Source: an uncultured Saprospiraceae bacterium
Lineage (GTDB): Bacteria > Bacteroidota > Bacteroidia > Chitinophagales > Saprospiraceae
DNA length: 48,495 nt
Reading direction: 5' to 3'
Assembly: GCA_938003955.1 (NCBI GenBank)
Contig: CALKXE010000095.1
Span: forward strand, 1 to 48,495
The position numbers and the translations under genes were made by a program. Numbering within the stretch: position 1 is the stretch's first letter; each line of letters begins with the position of its first letter. Of the stretch, positions 27,038 through 35,944 are shown in pieces. The notes under the pieces are model-generated. The model saw nothing but the letters and a program-made list of their open reading frames with translations. It had not been told where the DNA came from and ran no database searches.

Positions 27038-28399
27038 ATGAGCAAGTTCATAGAAACAATAAAGAATATTTGGAAGATTGATGAGTTAAGGGGAAGAATC
27101 CTGTTTACTTTATTAATTTTGGCTGTCTACCGATTAGGTTCGTTCATAGTACTTCCGGGTGTTAATCCTGATGTGTTGGACACAGCTTCTCAAGGAAATG
27201 GTGGTCAAGGTTTATTAGGTTTGATTAATATTTTTACTGGTGGAGCATTTAATAAGGGCGCAATTTTCGCTTTAGGAATAATGCCTTATATAACAGCTTC
27301 TATTATTATTCAGTTGTTAGGTTTTGCTGTTCCTTATTTCCAAAGACTTCAACAAAAAGAAGGAGAGTCTGGAAGAAAGAAGATTACACAAATTACAAGA
27401 ATGTTAACGGTTGCGATTACACTTGTTCAGGGTAGTGGTTACTTAGCTTACATAACATCACAAGGGGCTATGTCTCCACACATATCACAGTCAATATTCT
27501 GGTTTAGTAATATAATAATACTATCATCAGGAACTATATTTGCAATGTGGTTAGGTGAAAAGATTACAGATAGAGGAATAGGTAATGGTATATCATTGTT
27601 GATAATGATAGGTATTATAGCGTCTTTACCTGGAGCTTTTATAGCTGAGGTTCAGGCAAAATTTGCTGGTACGCCTTTGGTATTAATTATTGAGTTCGCG
27701 ATTTTCTTTTTAGTAGTTATTGCTACTATACTGATTGTGCAAGGAGTAAGAAGAATTCCTATACAATTTGCAAAGAGAATGGTTGGGAGATCATCAGGTG
27801 ATTTACCTTCAGCTGGGGCTAGAGATTTTATTCCATTAAAAGTGAATGCTGCCGGTGTAATGCCGATAATATTTGCTCAAGCAATAATGTTTTTGCCTTT
27901 AACTATAGCACAGTTCTTTAATGAGAATGCTGCGGCAGAAAGTTCTTTTCTTGCTTCTTTAAATGATTGGAAGTCAATACCATATAATGTTGTTTTCTTT
28001 TTACTAGTAGTAATATTTACTTATGTATATACTGCTCTATTAGTAAATCCACAACAGTATTCAGAATATTTAAAAAGACAAAATTCGTTTATTCCTGGAA
28101 TTAAGCCAGGAAGTCAAACGCAAGATTATATAGATACATTAACGACAAGAATAACATTACCTGGTTCTGTTTTTCTAGGTCTAATATCTATTTTACCAGC
28201 TTTCATAGCAAAATTTGGCGTGAATGATGCGTTTGCTTTATTCTTTGGAGGAACTTCCCTACTTATATTAGTGGGTGTGGTTTTAGATACTCTTCAACAA
28301 ATTGAAAGCTACCTTTTAATGAGGAAGTATGATGGGCTTGTTAAGTCTGGAAGATTAAAGGGAAGAAGTGGTATGCAGCAAATTGGTGCAAGCTTTTAA
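27038..28399 (+). CDS. secY: Preprotein translocase subunit SecY
   Basis: A 453-aa inner-membrane channel with ten predicted transmembrane helices. Diagnostic segments are FALGIMPYITASIIIQLLGF (TM2), the cytoplasmic loop QGVRRIPIQFAKRMVG, and the TM7-TM8 region KVNAAGVMPIIFAQ. It lies at the 3' end of the spc segment after rplO. Next on this strand is 344 bp of non-coding sequence before infA; the map or adk gene often found here is missing. Confidence 0.98.
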   Translation: MSKFIETIKNIWKIDELRGRILFTLLILAVYRLGSFIVLPGVNPDVLDTASQGNGGQGLLGLINIFTGGAFNKGAIFALGIMPYITASIIIQLLGFAVPYFQRLQQKEGESGRKKITQITRMLTVAITLVQGSGYLAYITSQGAMSPHISQSIFWFSNIIILSSGTIFAMWLGEKITDRGIGNGISLLIMIGIIASLPGAFIAEVQAKFAGTPLVLIIEFAIFFLVVIATILIVQGVRRIPIQFAKRMVGRSSGDLPSAGARDFIPLKVNAAGVMPIIFAQAIMFLPLTIAQFFNENAAAESSFLASLNDWKSIPYNVVFFLLVVIFTYVYTALLVNPQQYSEYLKRQNSFIPGIKPGSQTQDYIDTLTTRITLPGSVFLGLISILPAFIAKFGVNDAFALFFGGTSLLILVGVVLDTLQQIESYLLMRKYDGLVKSGRLKGRSGMQQIGASF

Positions 28400-28420
28400 A
28401 TTAAATAGTTAATTTTTCTT
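28398..28420 (+). terminator. Weak AT-only hairpin after secY
   Basis: AAATTAA (28398-28404) pairs with TTAATTT (28409-28415) across an ATAG loop, followed by T-rich sequence. It overlaps the secY stop codon. The stem has no G-C pairs, so termination would be inefficient. Confidence 0.3.
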
Positions 28421-28743
28421 ATTAATCGTTGGATAGTCAATTGGTTAGTAATGCAAGATATATTTATAGGGTTACTAAAGTGTTTCTCTAAAGCCAAGTC
28501 TTATTCATTTAATAATGATTTGGTGGTACTTAAAATATAGTTTATTAAAAAGAAATATATTTAGGTATCGTAATGGAATTTTGTTGATTAAATTATTTCC
28601 TATAGAGTGGGTTTAAATATAATTGTTGTAAAACGGTAGTATTTAAATTAAAAGAGCGTTATTTGCACTCCGAAAAAAGGGGTTTTATATAAAACGCCCA
28701 ATTTATAGAGTAGTTTAATTGAAGGTACTTACTAAAGAATATA
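28421..28743 (+). promoter_or_regulatory. secY-infA intergenic region with candidate promoter and leader hairpin
   Basis: No gene is visible. GTTATTTGCACTCCG at 28658-28672 shares the segment TTTGCACTC with the rpsL promoter, and CTCCGAAA with the trkA promoter, but it lacks a good TA at the -7 start and a spaced TTG. Just after it, GGGGTTTTA (28679-28687) and TAAAACGCCC (28690-28699) form a hairpin, about 45 nt before infA. This would make infA-rpmJ-rpsM... a separately started unit. Confidence 0.45.
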
Positions 28744-28962
28744 ATGGCAAAACAAGAATTAATAAAACTAGACGGTATAATAGATGAAGCATTATCAAAT
28801 GCTATGTTTAGAGTTCGATTAGAAAATGGGCATTTAATAGTCGCTACAATATCAGGTAAAATGAGGATGAATTATATCAGAATCTTACCTGGGGATAAAG
28901 TAGCTGTGGAAATGTCGCCTTATGATTTGTCAAGAGGTAGAATAACATACAGATATAAATAA
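28744..28962 (+). CDS. infA: Translation initiation factor IF-1
   Basis: A 72-aa OB-fold protein of exact family length. [39 protein letters not shown] and the end [10 protein letters not shown] are typical. It leads rpmJ by 27 bp and probably opens the alpha transcription unit. Confidence 0.98.
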   Translation: MAKQELIKLDGIIDEALSNAMFRVRLENGHLIVATISGKMRMNYIRILPGDKVAVEMSPYDLSRGRITYRYK

Positions 28963-28989
28963 ACCGGAAGGCGTTAAATATATATACTA

Positions 28990-29106
28990 ATGAAAGTAAG
29001 AGCATCAGTAAAGAAGAGATCTGCAGATTGCAAGATCGTTCGAAGAAAAGGGAGACTTTATGTTATAAACAAAAAGAATCCGAGATTTAAGCAAAGACAA
29101 GGTTAA
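28990..29106 (+). CDS. rpmJ: 50S ribosomal protein L36 (bL36), zinc-free form
   Basis: A 38-aa protein translated from ATG 28990: begins [15 protein letters not shown], ends NPRFKQRQG. Of the zinc ligands Cys11, Cys14, Cys27 and His33 of the zinc-binding form, only Cys14 remains (Ser11, Asn27, Phe33), so it cannot hold a normal zinc ribbon. The context between infA and rpsM is canonical. Confidence 0.97.
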   Translation: MKVRASVKKRSADCKIVRRKGRLYVINKKNPRFKQRQG

Positions 29107-29125
29107 TAATCTAAAGTATAATAAC

Positions 29126-29503
29126 ATGGCAAGAATTGCTGGGGTAGATTTACCTAAAAACAAAAGAGGTGTTATTGGTCTGACCTATATCTATGGTATT
29201 GGAAGGACTAGGTCTGAAGAAATTTTAGCGATAGCTGAGATTTCTGTTCACACTAAAGTGAAGGAATGGACAGATGACAATATTAAAATGATTTCTGGTC
29301 TTATTCAGAATCAGTACAGAGTAGAGGGAGAATTAAGAAGTGAAATCCAAATGAATATCAAGAGATTGATGGATATTGCTTGTTATAGAGGACTACGTCA
29401 CAGGAAAGGCTTGCCTTTAAGAGGACAGAGAACTCAGACTAACGCTCGTACTAGAAAGGGTAAGAAGAAGACTGTTGCTAACAAGAAGAAAGTAACTAAA
29501 TAA
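29126..29503 (+). CDS. rpsM: 30S ribosomal protein S13 (uS13)
   Basis: A 125-aa 30S head protein. It starts [20 protein letters not shown] and has the conserved C-terminal [20 protein letters not shown] followed by a basic tail that contacts P-site tRNA. Confidence 0.98.
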   Translation: MARIAGVDLPKNKRGVIGLTYIYGIGRTRSEEILAIAEISVHTKVKEWTDDNIKMISGLIQNQYRVEGELRSEIQMNIKRLMDIACYRGLRHRKGLPLRGQRTQTNARTRKGKKKTVANKKKVTK

Positions 29504-29525
29504 CAAATTTTAATTAGTTAGAATT

Positions 29526-29912
29526 ATGGCTAAAGGAAAAAAAGTTAAGAAGAGGAATGTAAAAGTTGATTCAGCTGGTATAGTTTATATTCAAGCGAGT
29601 TTCAATAATATTATTATCTCTATTACTAACAAACAAGGTCAAGTAATAAGTTGGTCTTCTGCTGGAAAAGCTGGGTTTAGAGGTTCTAAGAAGAATACTC
29701 CATATGCAGCTCAAATGGCAGCTAATGATGCGGCTTCTGCTGCATACGAAGCTGGAATGAGAAGTGCGGAAGTATTTGTTAAGGGTCCTGGATCAGGTAG
29801 AGAGTCTGCTATTAGAGCAATAGATGGTTCTGGTATCAAGGTATCTAAGATCAAAGATGTTACTCCTATACCTCATAATGGGTGTAGACCTCCGAAGAAA
29901 AGAAGAGTTTAA
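29526..29912 (+). CDS. rpsK: 30S ribosomal protein S11 (uS11)
   Basis: A 128-aa platform protein. [38 protein letters not shown] and the C-terminal [18 protein letters not shown] are typical, including the Asn-Gly of the PHNG segment. Confidence 0.98.
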   Translation: MAKGKKVKKRNVKVDSAGIVYIQASFNNIIISITNKQGQVISWSSAGKAGFRGSKKNTPYAAQMAANDAASAAYEAGMRSAEVFVKGPGSGRESAIRAIDGSGIKVSKIKDVTPIPHNGCRPPKKRRV

Positions 29913-29947
29913 TTTTCAGTTTATTTAACTGATAAAATATATAGTCA

Positions 29948-30571
29948 ATGGCAAGATATACTGGACCAAGAACTAAAAAAGCGAGAGCCTTAGGCGAAGC
30001 GATATTCGGTGCTGATAAAGCATTTGAAAGAAGAAAGTACCCCCCAGGACAACATGGTGGAGGTGGTAGTGGTGGAAAAAGACGTAAGCAAAAGTCTGAT
30101 TATGCCCTACAATTAATGGAAAAGCAGAAAGCTAAATATACCTATGGTATGCTTGAGCGTCAGTTTAGAAACTTGTTTAAGAAGGCAAGTAGAAAAAGTG
30201 GTGTAACTGGTGAAATCTTACTTCAATATTTGGAAGGAAGATTGGATAATACCGTGTTTAGATTAGGAATTGCTCCAACAAGAAGAGGTGCAAGACAGTT
30301 AGTCGGACATAAGCATATTATGGTGAATGGTATTGTTACAAACGTACCTTCTATGCTACTAAAGCCAGGAGACGTTGTTTCTGTTAGAGGTAAAAGTAGA
30401 AATCTAGAAGTAATAGATAATTCTGTTAAATCAAAATCTGATGTTAGAAATTGGGGTTGGTTAGAGTGGAATACTGATAGAATGGAAGGTAAATTCCTAG
30501 CTTATCCAGAGAGAGACAAAATTCCTGAAAAGATTAACGAACAGTTGATCGTAGAATTATACTCTAAGTAA
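29948..30571 (+). CDS. rpsD: 30S ribosomal protein S4 (uS4)
   Basis: A 207-aa 16S-binding protein. [20 protein letters not shown] opens it. The S4 RNA-binding domain has [20 protein letters not shown] and [14 protein letters not shown]. The N-terminal region has no zinc-binding Cys cluster. In E. coli S4 represses the alpha operon. Confidence 0.98.
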   Translation: MARYTGPRTKKARALGEAIFGADKAFERRKYPPGQHGGGGSGGKRRKQKSDYALQLMEKQKAKYTYGMLERQFRNLFKKASRKSGVTGEILLQYLEGRLDNTVFRLGIAPTRRGARQLVGHKHIMVNGIVTNVPSMLLKPGDVVSVRGKSRNLEVIDNSVKSKSDVRNWGWLEWNTDRMEGKFLAYPERDKIPEKINEQLIVELYSK

Positions 30572-30578
30572 TAAATTG

Positions 30579-30616
30579 AAATGGCCATCTTATAGATGGT
30601 CTATTTCTATTTTTTC
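30579..30616 (+). terminator. Attenuator-like hairpin between rpsD and rpoA
   Basis: GGCCATCT (30583-30590) pairs with AGATGGTC (30594-30601) with a TAT loop; flanking AAAT/ATTT extends the stem. CTATTTTTTCCC follows. It looks like a partial terminator that could reduce rpoA relative to ribosomal proteins. Confidence 0.55.
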
Positions 30617-30642
30617 CCGTTTCACAAAAAAACTAAGACTGA

Positions 30643-31641
30643 ATGAGCATTCTAAATTTTCAAAAGCCTGAAAAGATATTATTACAAAAAGCTGATGAAT
30701 TTGATGGAACTTTTGAATTTAAACCTTTAGAGCCAGGATTTGGTCAAACTATTGGTAATTCATTGAGAAGAGTTTTATTGTCTTCACTAGAAGGATATGC
30801 AATATCAGCTGTAAGGATAGCAGGTGTAGATCACGAATTTTCAACTATACAAGGAGTAGTTCAAGATGTAGTCGATATCATACTAAATTTGAAGCAAGTT
30901 AGATTAAAACCAATGATTGTTGATGAAAACAATACAGAGGAAAAGATCTATTTAACAATAACAGGTAAAGAGGAGTTTAGAGCTGGTGATATTGAAGCTA
31001 GTACTAATGTCTTTAAAGTAATGAACCCGGATCTATTGATTTGTCAAATGGAACCATCAGTAAACTTGGAAATTGAGTTTACGGTAACGAAGGGTAGAGG
31101 TTATGTACCAGCTGAAGAGAATTTGCCTAAGGATGCACCTATTGGTGTAGTACCTGTAGATGCTATCTATACACCAATAAAAAAGGTAGCATATAAGATT
31201 GAGAATACAAGAGTAGGTCAGAGAACAGATTATGAAAAATTAACTGTTGAAATTAAAACTGATGGTACTATTCATCCTGAAGAAGCGGTTAAAGAAGCTT
31301 CAAGGATATTGATTCAGCATTTGATGTTAATCACTGATGAAAATATTACTTTCAATGATTCTTCTTCAAGAGAAGAAAATATTGTTGACGAGCATATTCT
31401 TCATATGAGAAAGCTTCTTAAAACTTCATTAGAAGATTTAGATCTTTCTGTTAGGGCATATAATTGTCTTAAAGCAGCGAAGATAAATTCTTTGGGTGAG
31501 ATGGTAAGATATGATACTCATGAGTTATTGAAGTTCAGAAATTTCGGTAAGAAATCTCTTGTAGAAATAGAAGAATTATTACAGAATAAAGGTTTAACAT
31601 TTGGTATGGATTTATCGAAGTATAAGTTAGACGAAGATTAA
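30643..31641 (+). CDS. rpoA: DNA-directed RNA polymerase subunit alpha
   Basis: A 332-aa protein. The N-terminal assembly domain has EPGFGQTIGNSLRRVLLSSL (about residues 30-49) and the C-terminal domain LDLSVRAYNCLKAAKINSLG and LLKFRNFGKKSLVEIEELL (about 250-320). The latter contacts UP elements and activators. It lies between rpsD and rplQ as in most bacteria. Confidence 0.98.
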   Translation: MSILNFQKPEKILLQKADEFDGTFEFKPLEPGFGQTIGNSLRRVLLSSLEGYAISAVRIAGVDHEFSTIQGVVQDVVDIILNLKQVRLKPMIVDENNTEEKIYLTITGKEEFRAGDIEASTNVFKVMNPDLLICQMEPSVNLEIEFTVTKGRGYVPAEENLPKDAPIGVVPVDAIYTPIKKVAYKIENTRVGQRTDYEKLTVEIKTDGTIHPEEAVKEASRILIQHLMLITDENITFNDSSSREENIVDEHILHMRKLLKTSLEDLDLSVRAYNCLKAAKINSLGEMVRYDTHELLKFRNFGKKSLVEIEELLQNKGLTFGMDLSKYKLDED

Positions 31642-31663
31642 ATAAATAAATTTATTCGCTCAG

Positions 31664-31683
31664 CTCCAAATTGTATTTGGGAG
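31664..31683 (+). promoter_or_regulatory. Hairpin in the rpoA-rplQ spacer
   Basis: CTCCAAAT (31664-31671) and ATTTGGGAG (31675-31683) form a short hairpin with one bulged G in the 131-bp gap. There is no T run. It may be a leader structure for rplQ. Confidence 0.35.
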
Positions 31684-31772
31684 ATCATATAACATTTGTT
31701 AACATTACTGTAGACAACCTAAAGGCTGATATTTGGTTTCAGTAAAGTGACAAAACGTAATTCATATATATA

Positions 31773-32240
31773 ATGAGACACGGAAAGAAGTTTAATCATT
31801 TAAAGAGAAAGAAAGGGCACAGAGATGCTACTTTAAGAGCATTATCAGTTTCATTGATCATGCACAAAAGAATAACTACGACTTTAGCAAAAGCTAAAGC
31901 ATTGAGGTTATTTGTAGAGCCAGTTATGACTAAGTCAAAGAGTAATACTACTCATTCAAGAAGATTAGTATTTTCTAGCTTGATGCATAAAGAAGCTGTT
32001 AAAGAGCTTTTTAATGAAGTAGCTGGGAAAATAGCTGATAGACCAGGTGGTTATACTAGAGTTATAAAAACAGGGTTTAGAAAAACAGATTCTGCTGAAA
32101 TGGCAATAATAGAATTAGTTGATTATAATACTGATTATGCATCAGGTAGTTCAGCTACTAAATCTAGTGGAAAGAGAAGTAGAAGAGGTAGTAAAAAAGC
32201 AGTTGCTACTCCTCCTGTAAGTTCAAATGAAGAAGAATAA
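31773..32240 (+). CDS. rplQ: 50S ribosomal protein L17 (bL17) with C-terminal extension
   Basis: A 155-aa protein. The L17 core ([20 protein letters not shown] ... [20 protein letters not shown]) ends near residue 120. A Ser/Lys/Arg-rich then acidic tail follows (about 125-155, ending SSNEEE). Extended tails on L17 occur in Bacteroidota. It is the last gene of the supercluster. Confidence 0.98.
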   Translation: MRHGKKFNHLKRKKGHRDATLRALSVSLIMHKRITTTLAKAKALRLFVEPVMTKSKSNTTHSRRLVFSSLMHKEAVKELFNEVAGKIADRPGGYTRVIKTGFRKTDSAEMAIIELVDYNTDYASGSSATKSSGKRSRRGSKKAVATPPVSSNEEE

Positions 32241-32261
32241 TTAAGTTCTTTATAAAAATAT

Positions 32262-32296
32262 AAAAGGGTATTACTTTAATTAGTAGTACCCTTTTT
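32262..32296. terminator. Terminator after rplQ
   Basis: AAAAGGGTATTACT (32262-32275) pairs with AGTAGTACCCTTTTT (about 32282-32296) to give a stem of about 14 bp, with a T run on the plus strand and an A/T run on the other. It closes the ribosomal unit and may also serve the convergent transporter gene. Confidence 0.92.
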
Positions 32297-32451
32297 CTAT
32301 TAATTTAATGTGATATATCTTAATAGATATATTCTATGGTTTCAATTTTAAGGTGATTGAGTTTAAATAATAGACAGTATTAGTATTCTATTATCATTTA
32401 GTCTTGACGCTTTTTTTTATCGTATGATTTTTTTTAAAATGTATTCTATCT

Positions 32452-33762
32452 CTATGATAGTTTGATTTTTGAGTTCTCTTTAATAATAGCTTTGTTAAAA
32501 TCAGTGTTAATTAGGATATACAAGCCTATTATAAAGAATACAGCTAGTGCTAGTACACTATATCGCATATCACCAGTAAGATTATCAACTATACCAAATG
32601 CCATCGTTCCTGCTACGATAGCGACTTTGTAAAGAACATCATAGAAGCTGAAATATGATGTAACATCAGGAGAATTATTATCTATCATTTTAGAATACGT
32701 AGACCTTGAGACTGATTGAATACCACCCATAACTAAACCTACTGCGGCAGAGATAAAATAGAATAGTGTTTTTCCTGAGCAAAAGTGAGCAGCAATACAA
32801 ATTACTAACCATATGGAAACCATAATAATTAGAGCTTTTTTATTTCCTAATCGGTCACTTATTGTAGCGAATAAGTAAGCACCCGCAATACCAACCAGTT
32901 GAAGTACAATAACTATGATTATCATTTCACTAGCTTCGAAGTGAAGAATTTTTTCTGCGAATGGTGTAGCTAAATAGATAATTGTTTGTACACCAGCAGA
33001 GTAGAAGAAAAAAGCTGCAAGAAATTTTCTCACATCCTTTTTATGTTTCAGTTCTCGAGCTACTTTCTTTATTTCGTTGAATCCTTTTTTGAATACATTT
33101 TTATCAGTGAATATCTTCTGATCTTTAGGTAAGTATTTAAATGTAATAAGAGCAAATCCTAACCACCAAACACCAACGAGTACAAACCCAATACGTGCAG
33201 GCATTCGATCATCTACGATACTATACCAATCAGGTTTTAAAACCATAGATAGAATAAACAGCAGTAATATAACACTTCCAATATATCCTGCGGCAAATCC
33301 CTTGGCACTTACCTTATCATATCTATCCTCAGTTACGATTAATGGCAAATAGGAATTATAAAAAACAATACCACCCGCGAACCCTATGGTTGCTAGAATG
33401 AACGCTGATGTGCCAAGCCATAAATGTGATTCATCACTAAAGAACCATAATGACATGCAAGCTAGTGAGCCCATAAATGTAAACATCTTTAGAAAGAACA
33501 GTCGTTTGCCAGTGTAGTCGGCTATACCTGATAAAATAGGGGATAGTAGCGCAATTAGTATATAAGAAAAGGCAACGGCAAAACTATATAATGATGTATT
33601 GGTAAATGTTTGTCCTCCGAGCTCTATGATATCGGGTGTATTTTTAACAAAATATACAGGGAAGATGGCTGTCGATATCACCAAAGCATAAGCTGAATTG
33701 GCCCAGTCGAATAATGCCCAGGCATTAATAGTCTTTTTTACATTTTTAATGATTTCGGCCAT
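32452..33762 (-). CDS. MFS transporter, UMF1 (Atg22-like) family
   Basis: A 436-aa inner-membrane protein with about twelve hydrophobic helices. The N-terminal signature NAWALFDWANSAYALVI is diagnostic for the UMF1/Atg22-like branch of the major facilitator superfamily. The loop RLGNKKALI and the segment GLVMGGIQSVSRSTYSKMI are also seen in that branch. Atg22 in yeast exports amino acids from the vacuole; the bacterial substrate is unknown. It is a single gene, convergent with rplQ. Confidence 0.92.
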   Translation of the reverse strand: MAEIIKNVKKTINAWALFDWANSAYALVISTAIFPVYFVKNTPDIIELGGQTFTNTSLYSFAVAFSYILIALLSPILSGIADYTGKRLFFLKMFTFMGSLACMSLWFFSDESHLWLGTSAFILATIGFAGGIVFYNSYLPLIVTEDRYDKVSAKGFAAGYIGSVILLLFILSMVLKPDWYSIVDDRMPARIGFVLVGVWWLGFALITFKYLPKDQKIFTDKNVFKKGFNEIKKVARELKHKKDVRKFLAAFFFYSAGVQTIIYLATPFAEKILHFEASEMIIIVIVLQLVGIAGAYLFATISDRLGNKKALIIMVSIWLVICIAAHFCSGKTLFYFISAAVGLVMGGIQSVSRSTYSKMIDNNSPDVTSYFSFYDVLYKVAIVAGTMAFGIVDNLTGDMRYSVLALAVFFIIGLYILINTDFNKAIIKENSKIKLS

Positions 33763-33937
33763 AAAGTTTTATATTTAGTAAGCTAAGATAGTATAACCAT
33801 GTTAATATGCTAATTGTCGTTAAGTATGCTTCGAATCTATAAGCCAATTAAGTCTTAACATAAGTCGCCTTTTTCTAATTAAGTTAAAGATTCTCTTATT
33901 CTTTCGTTAAAAATTACCAAAGATTGTGTGGTTCTGT

Positions 33938-33945
33938 TACTTTTG
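33938..33945 (+). promoter_or_regulatory. Candidate -7 box for the OmpH-like gene
   Basis: TACTTTTG is a perfect TAnnTTTG match, 82 bp before ATG 34028. It lies inside the longer possible reading frame that begins at 33926, which argues that the true start is 34028. No TTG is found at the right -33 distance. Confidence 0.45.
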
Positions 33946-34027
33946 GGGTTTTTACGACGATATCGTATTGGTAAAGGGCTTAAACATGTTAATTATACAG
34001 CCTATATTATTACTTAAAAACATACAA

Positions 34028-34540
34028 ATGAATAATTTTAAAAGAGCGGCGATAACAATAATGATGGCAATATTTGTTGTCTCTACATCATGGTCTCAAA
34101 AATTTGGACACATAAACTCTCAGCAATTATTAGTTGAGTCTCCTCTTGTGAAGGAAGCCGATGGCGAGATCACTGCTTATCAAAATACGTTGATAAAGAA
34201 AGGCGAAGCCATGGTTAAGAAATTTGAAGGGGAGTATGAAACTTATGTAAAGGATAGAGATGCTGGAATATTAAGTCAAATACAAATTCAACAGAGAGAA
34301 AGTGCGCTTCAAGCAACTCAGCAGTCAATTCAAAAGTATGAACAAGAGGTTCAGCAGAAGTTGGCTATGAAAAGAGAAGAACTATATAAGCCTATCTTGG
34401 ATAAAGTGAAAGTCGCTATTGATAATCTTGGTAAATCTGGTGAGTATACTATGATTTTTGATACTTCTACAAATGGACTTTTATTTGCAATGGAAGGTGA
34501 GGATTTATTAGCTAAGGTAAAAGCAAATTTAGGTTGGTAA
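34028..34540 (+). CDS. OmpH/Skp family periplasmic chaperone
   Basis: 170 aa from ATG 34028. A signal peptide (MNNFKRAAITIMMAIFVVSTSWS) leads into the Skp-type start QKFGHINSQQLLVESPLVKEAD. The long coiled-coil arms (about residues 45-125) are rich in Gln, Glu and Lys. The C-terminal strand pair YTMIFDTSTNGLLFAMEGEDL completes the trimer body. In the family it holds unfolded outer-membrane proteins during transit. Here it would serve the two large outer-membrane receptors nearby, among others, but no BamA gene is adjacent. Confidence 0.93.
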   Translation: MNNFKRAAITIMMAIFVVSTSWSQKFGHINSQQLLVESPLVKEADGEITAYQNTLIKKGEAMVKKFEGEYETYVKDRDAGILSQIQIQQRESALQATQQSIQKYEQEVQQKLAMKREELYKPILDKVKVAIDNLGKSGEYTMIFDTSTNGLLFAMEGEDLLAKVKANLGW

Positions 34541-34568
34541 TGTAACTGACTTGAAAAGATATTTTTTG

Positions 34569-34597
34569 AATGGCTTCCAATTTTGGGAGCCATTTTT
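34569..34597. terminator. Bidirectional terminator between convergent genes
   Basis: AATGGCTTCCAA (34569-34580) and TTGGGAGCCATT (34583-34594) form a 12-bp stem with one G-U pair, flanked by T runs on the plus strand. It separates the OmpH gene from the convergent M50 peptidase gene. Confidence 0.88.
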
Positions 34598-34610
34598 AAT
34601 TTACATATAC

Positions 34611-35711
34611 TTACCGCTTACCGATATGAAGTTTCAGATAATTTTGAAGCATACTTCTATCAACTACACCAATTAGATCATTGTCTTCTATGATAGCTGC
34701 AATAGCTATTCCTTCTTTATTCATTTTCTCAAATAGGTTTTTAAGAGTCACATCCTTGGTAACTCTTAATATTTTTGGACTCATGTACTCATTTGCTGTT
34801 GTAGAGTCTAAGATGTTATCCTTTGAAGCTTGTTTTAAGAACAGCTCAGGGATTACACCAGAAATATTATCCATAGAGTCAAATATTAAATAATTCTTCT
34901 CTCCTCCTCTTATGTACTTGTCAAACATTGTGCGTAGGGGTTCTGAAATATGAATTTTACTAAATTCAGTTTTCATAATGTCGTTGACTATAGCTTTATC
35001 AAGTATACTCTCTATTATTACTTGGTTGTTTTCTGCTCCAGCCATGACAAAAACAAAAATACCAATGAATATCAGCATATAATCTTTTGAGAAAACAGCA
35101 AACCCTATAAAGCCTACCGCTAATATTCTACCAATTAAAGCTGCCCATTGTGTTCCTTTTACTCTGCCTAGTCGCATAGACAGAAGAGCTCTCAGTATTC
35201 GCCCGCCGTCCATTGGGAAAGCTGGTATTAAATTAAAGAGAAAAAGAACTGCGTTAGTCCATATAAGAAGGACTAAAAATCCGTTTACAGAGTTTAGCTG
35301 GTCAAACGGATTCTCCTCATTTATAAGAAATGTCAGGTCTTGATTTATCAGATATAGAACCAAACATAAGGCTAATCCTATCACTACATTTACTAAGGGA
35401 CCGGCGATCGCTACGATTAGTTCCTGGATTGGTTTTTCTGGTAGCCGTTCTAATCTAGCTATTCCACCAATCGGAGATATTATAATATCAATTGTTTTGA
35501 CTCCATACCTTCTCGCACTTAATGCATGTCCATATTCATGCATGATGACACAAAGAAACATTGATGCAATAAACGCTAAGAACCATATTAAATCGGATCC
35601 ATTCATTTTAATTGAAAGTCCGTAGCCTACAAAAAGTAAAATAAATGCACCAAACGACCAATGAATCTTGATAGGTATATTGGCAAACTTCGCTACTTGT
35701 AGAGTTTTCAT
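34611..35711 (-). CDS. Site-2 protease family (M50) metallopeptidase with CBS domains
   Basis: A 366-aa intramembrane metalloprotease. The zinc-binding HEYGH is at residues 58-62 in a hydrophobic segment, and the third ligand Asp168 lies in FNLIPAFPMDGGRILRAL. About six hydrophobic segments fill residues 1-225. A C-terminal CBS pair follows (about 235-366), the SpoIVFB-like M50B arrangement. CBS pairs usually bind adenine nucleotides and could gate the protease. The likely role is regulated intramembrane cleavage of a signalling protein. No anti-sigma factor or other candidate substrate gene is adjacent. It is monocistronic. Confidence 0.93.
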   Translation of the reverse strand: MKTLQVAKFANIPIKIHWSFGAFILLFVGYGLSIKMNGSDLIWFLAFIASMFLCVIMHEYGHALSARRYGVKTIDIIISPIGGIARLERLPEKPIQELIVAIAGPLVNVVIGLALCLVLYLINQDLTFLINEENPFDQLNSVNGFLVLLIWTNAVLFLFNLIPAFPMDGGRILRALLSMRLGRVKGTQWAALIGRILAVGFIGFAVFSKDYMLIFIGIFVFVMAGAENNQVIIESILDKAIVNDIMKTEFSKIHISEPLRTMFDKYIRGGEKNYLIFDSMDNISGVIPELFLKQASKDNILDSTTANEYMSPKILRVTKDVTLKNLFEKMNKEGIAIAAIIEDNDLIGVVDRSMLQNYLKLHIGKR

Positions 35712-35869
35712 ATTTTTTATGGAGTATTAGGTGTAATCTATTTTTGATAGTATATTACTATCAAATGAAGTTATAGAATTTATGTTTCTAATTGTAGTAG
35801 AAATTATATCATTTTGGTGTTTATAAATTGTAATTACCGACGTTATTAGATTTTTGGCTGATAAAATTA

Positions 35870-35906
35870 AAAAACCTCATGACTTAAAATAAGACATGAG
35901 GTTTTT
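35870..35906. terminator. Terminator after the acyl-CoA dehydrogenase gene
   Basis: AAAAACCTCATGACTT (35870-35885) pairs with AAGACATGAGGTTTTT (35891-35906) with one mismatch. A and T tracts flank it on both sides. It ends the minus-strand acyl-CoA dehydrogenase transcript 39 bp past its stop. Confidence 0.9.
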
Positions 35907-35944
35907 ATTAGTTGCAGAAAAACTGCTATTTCTTTAATAGAGAA

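Noticed and set aside
33926-34027. Longer N-terminus for the OmpH-like gene
   Set aside because: The extra residues precede a clean signal peptide and the region holds a -7 promoter box, so the start at 34028 is preferred.
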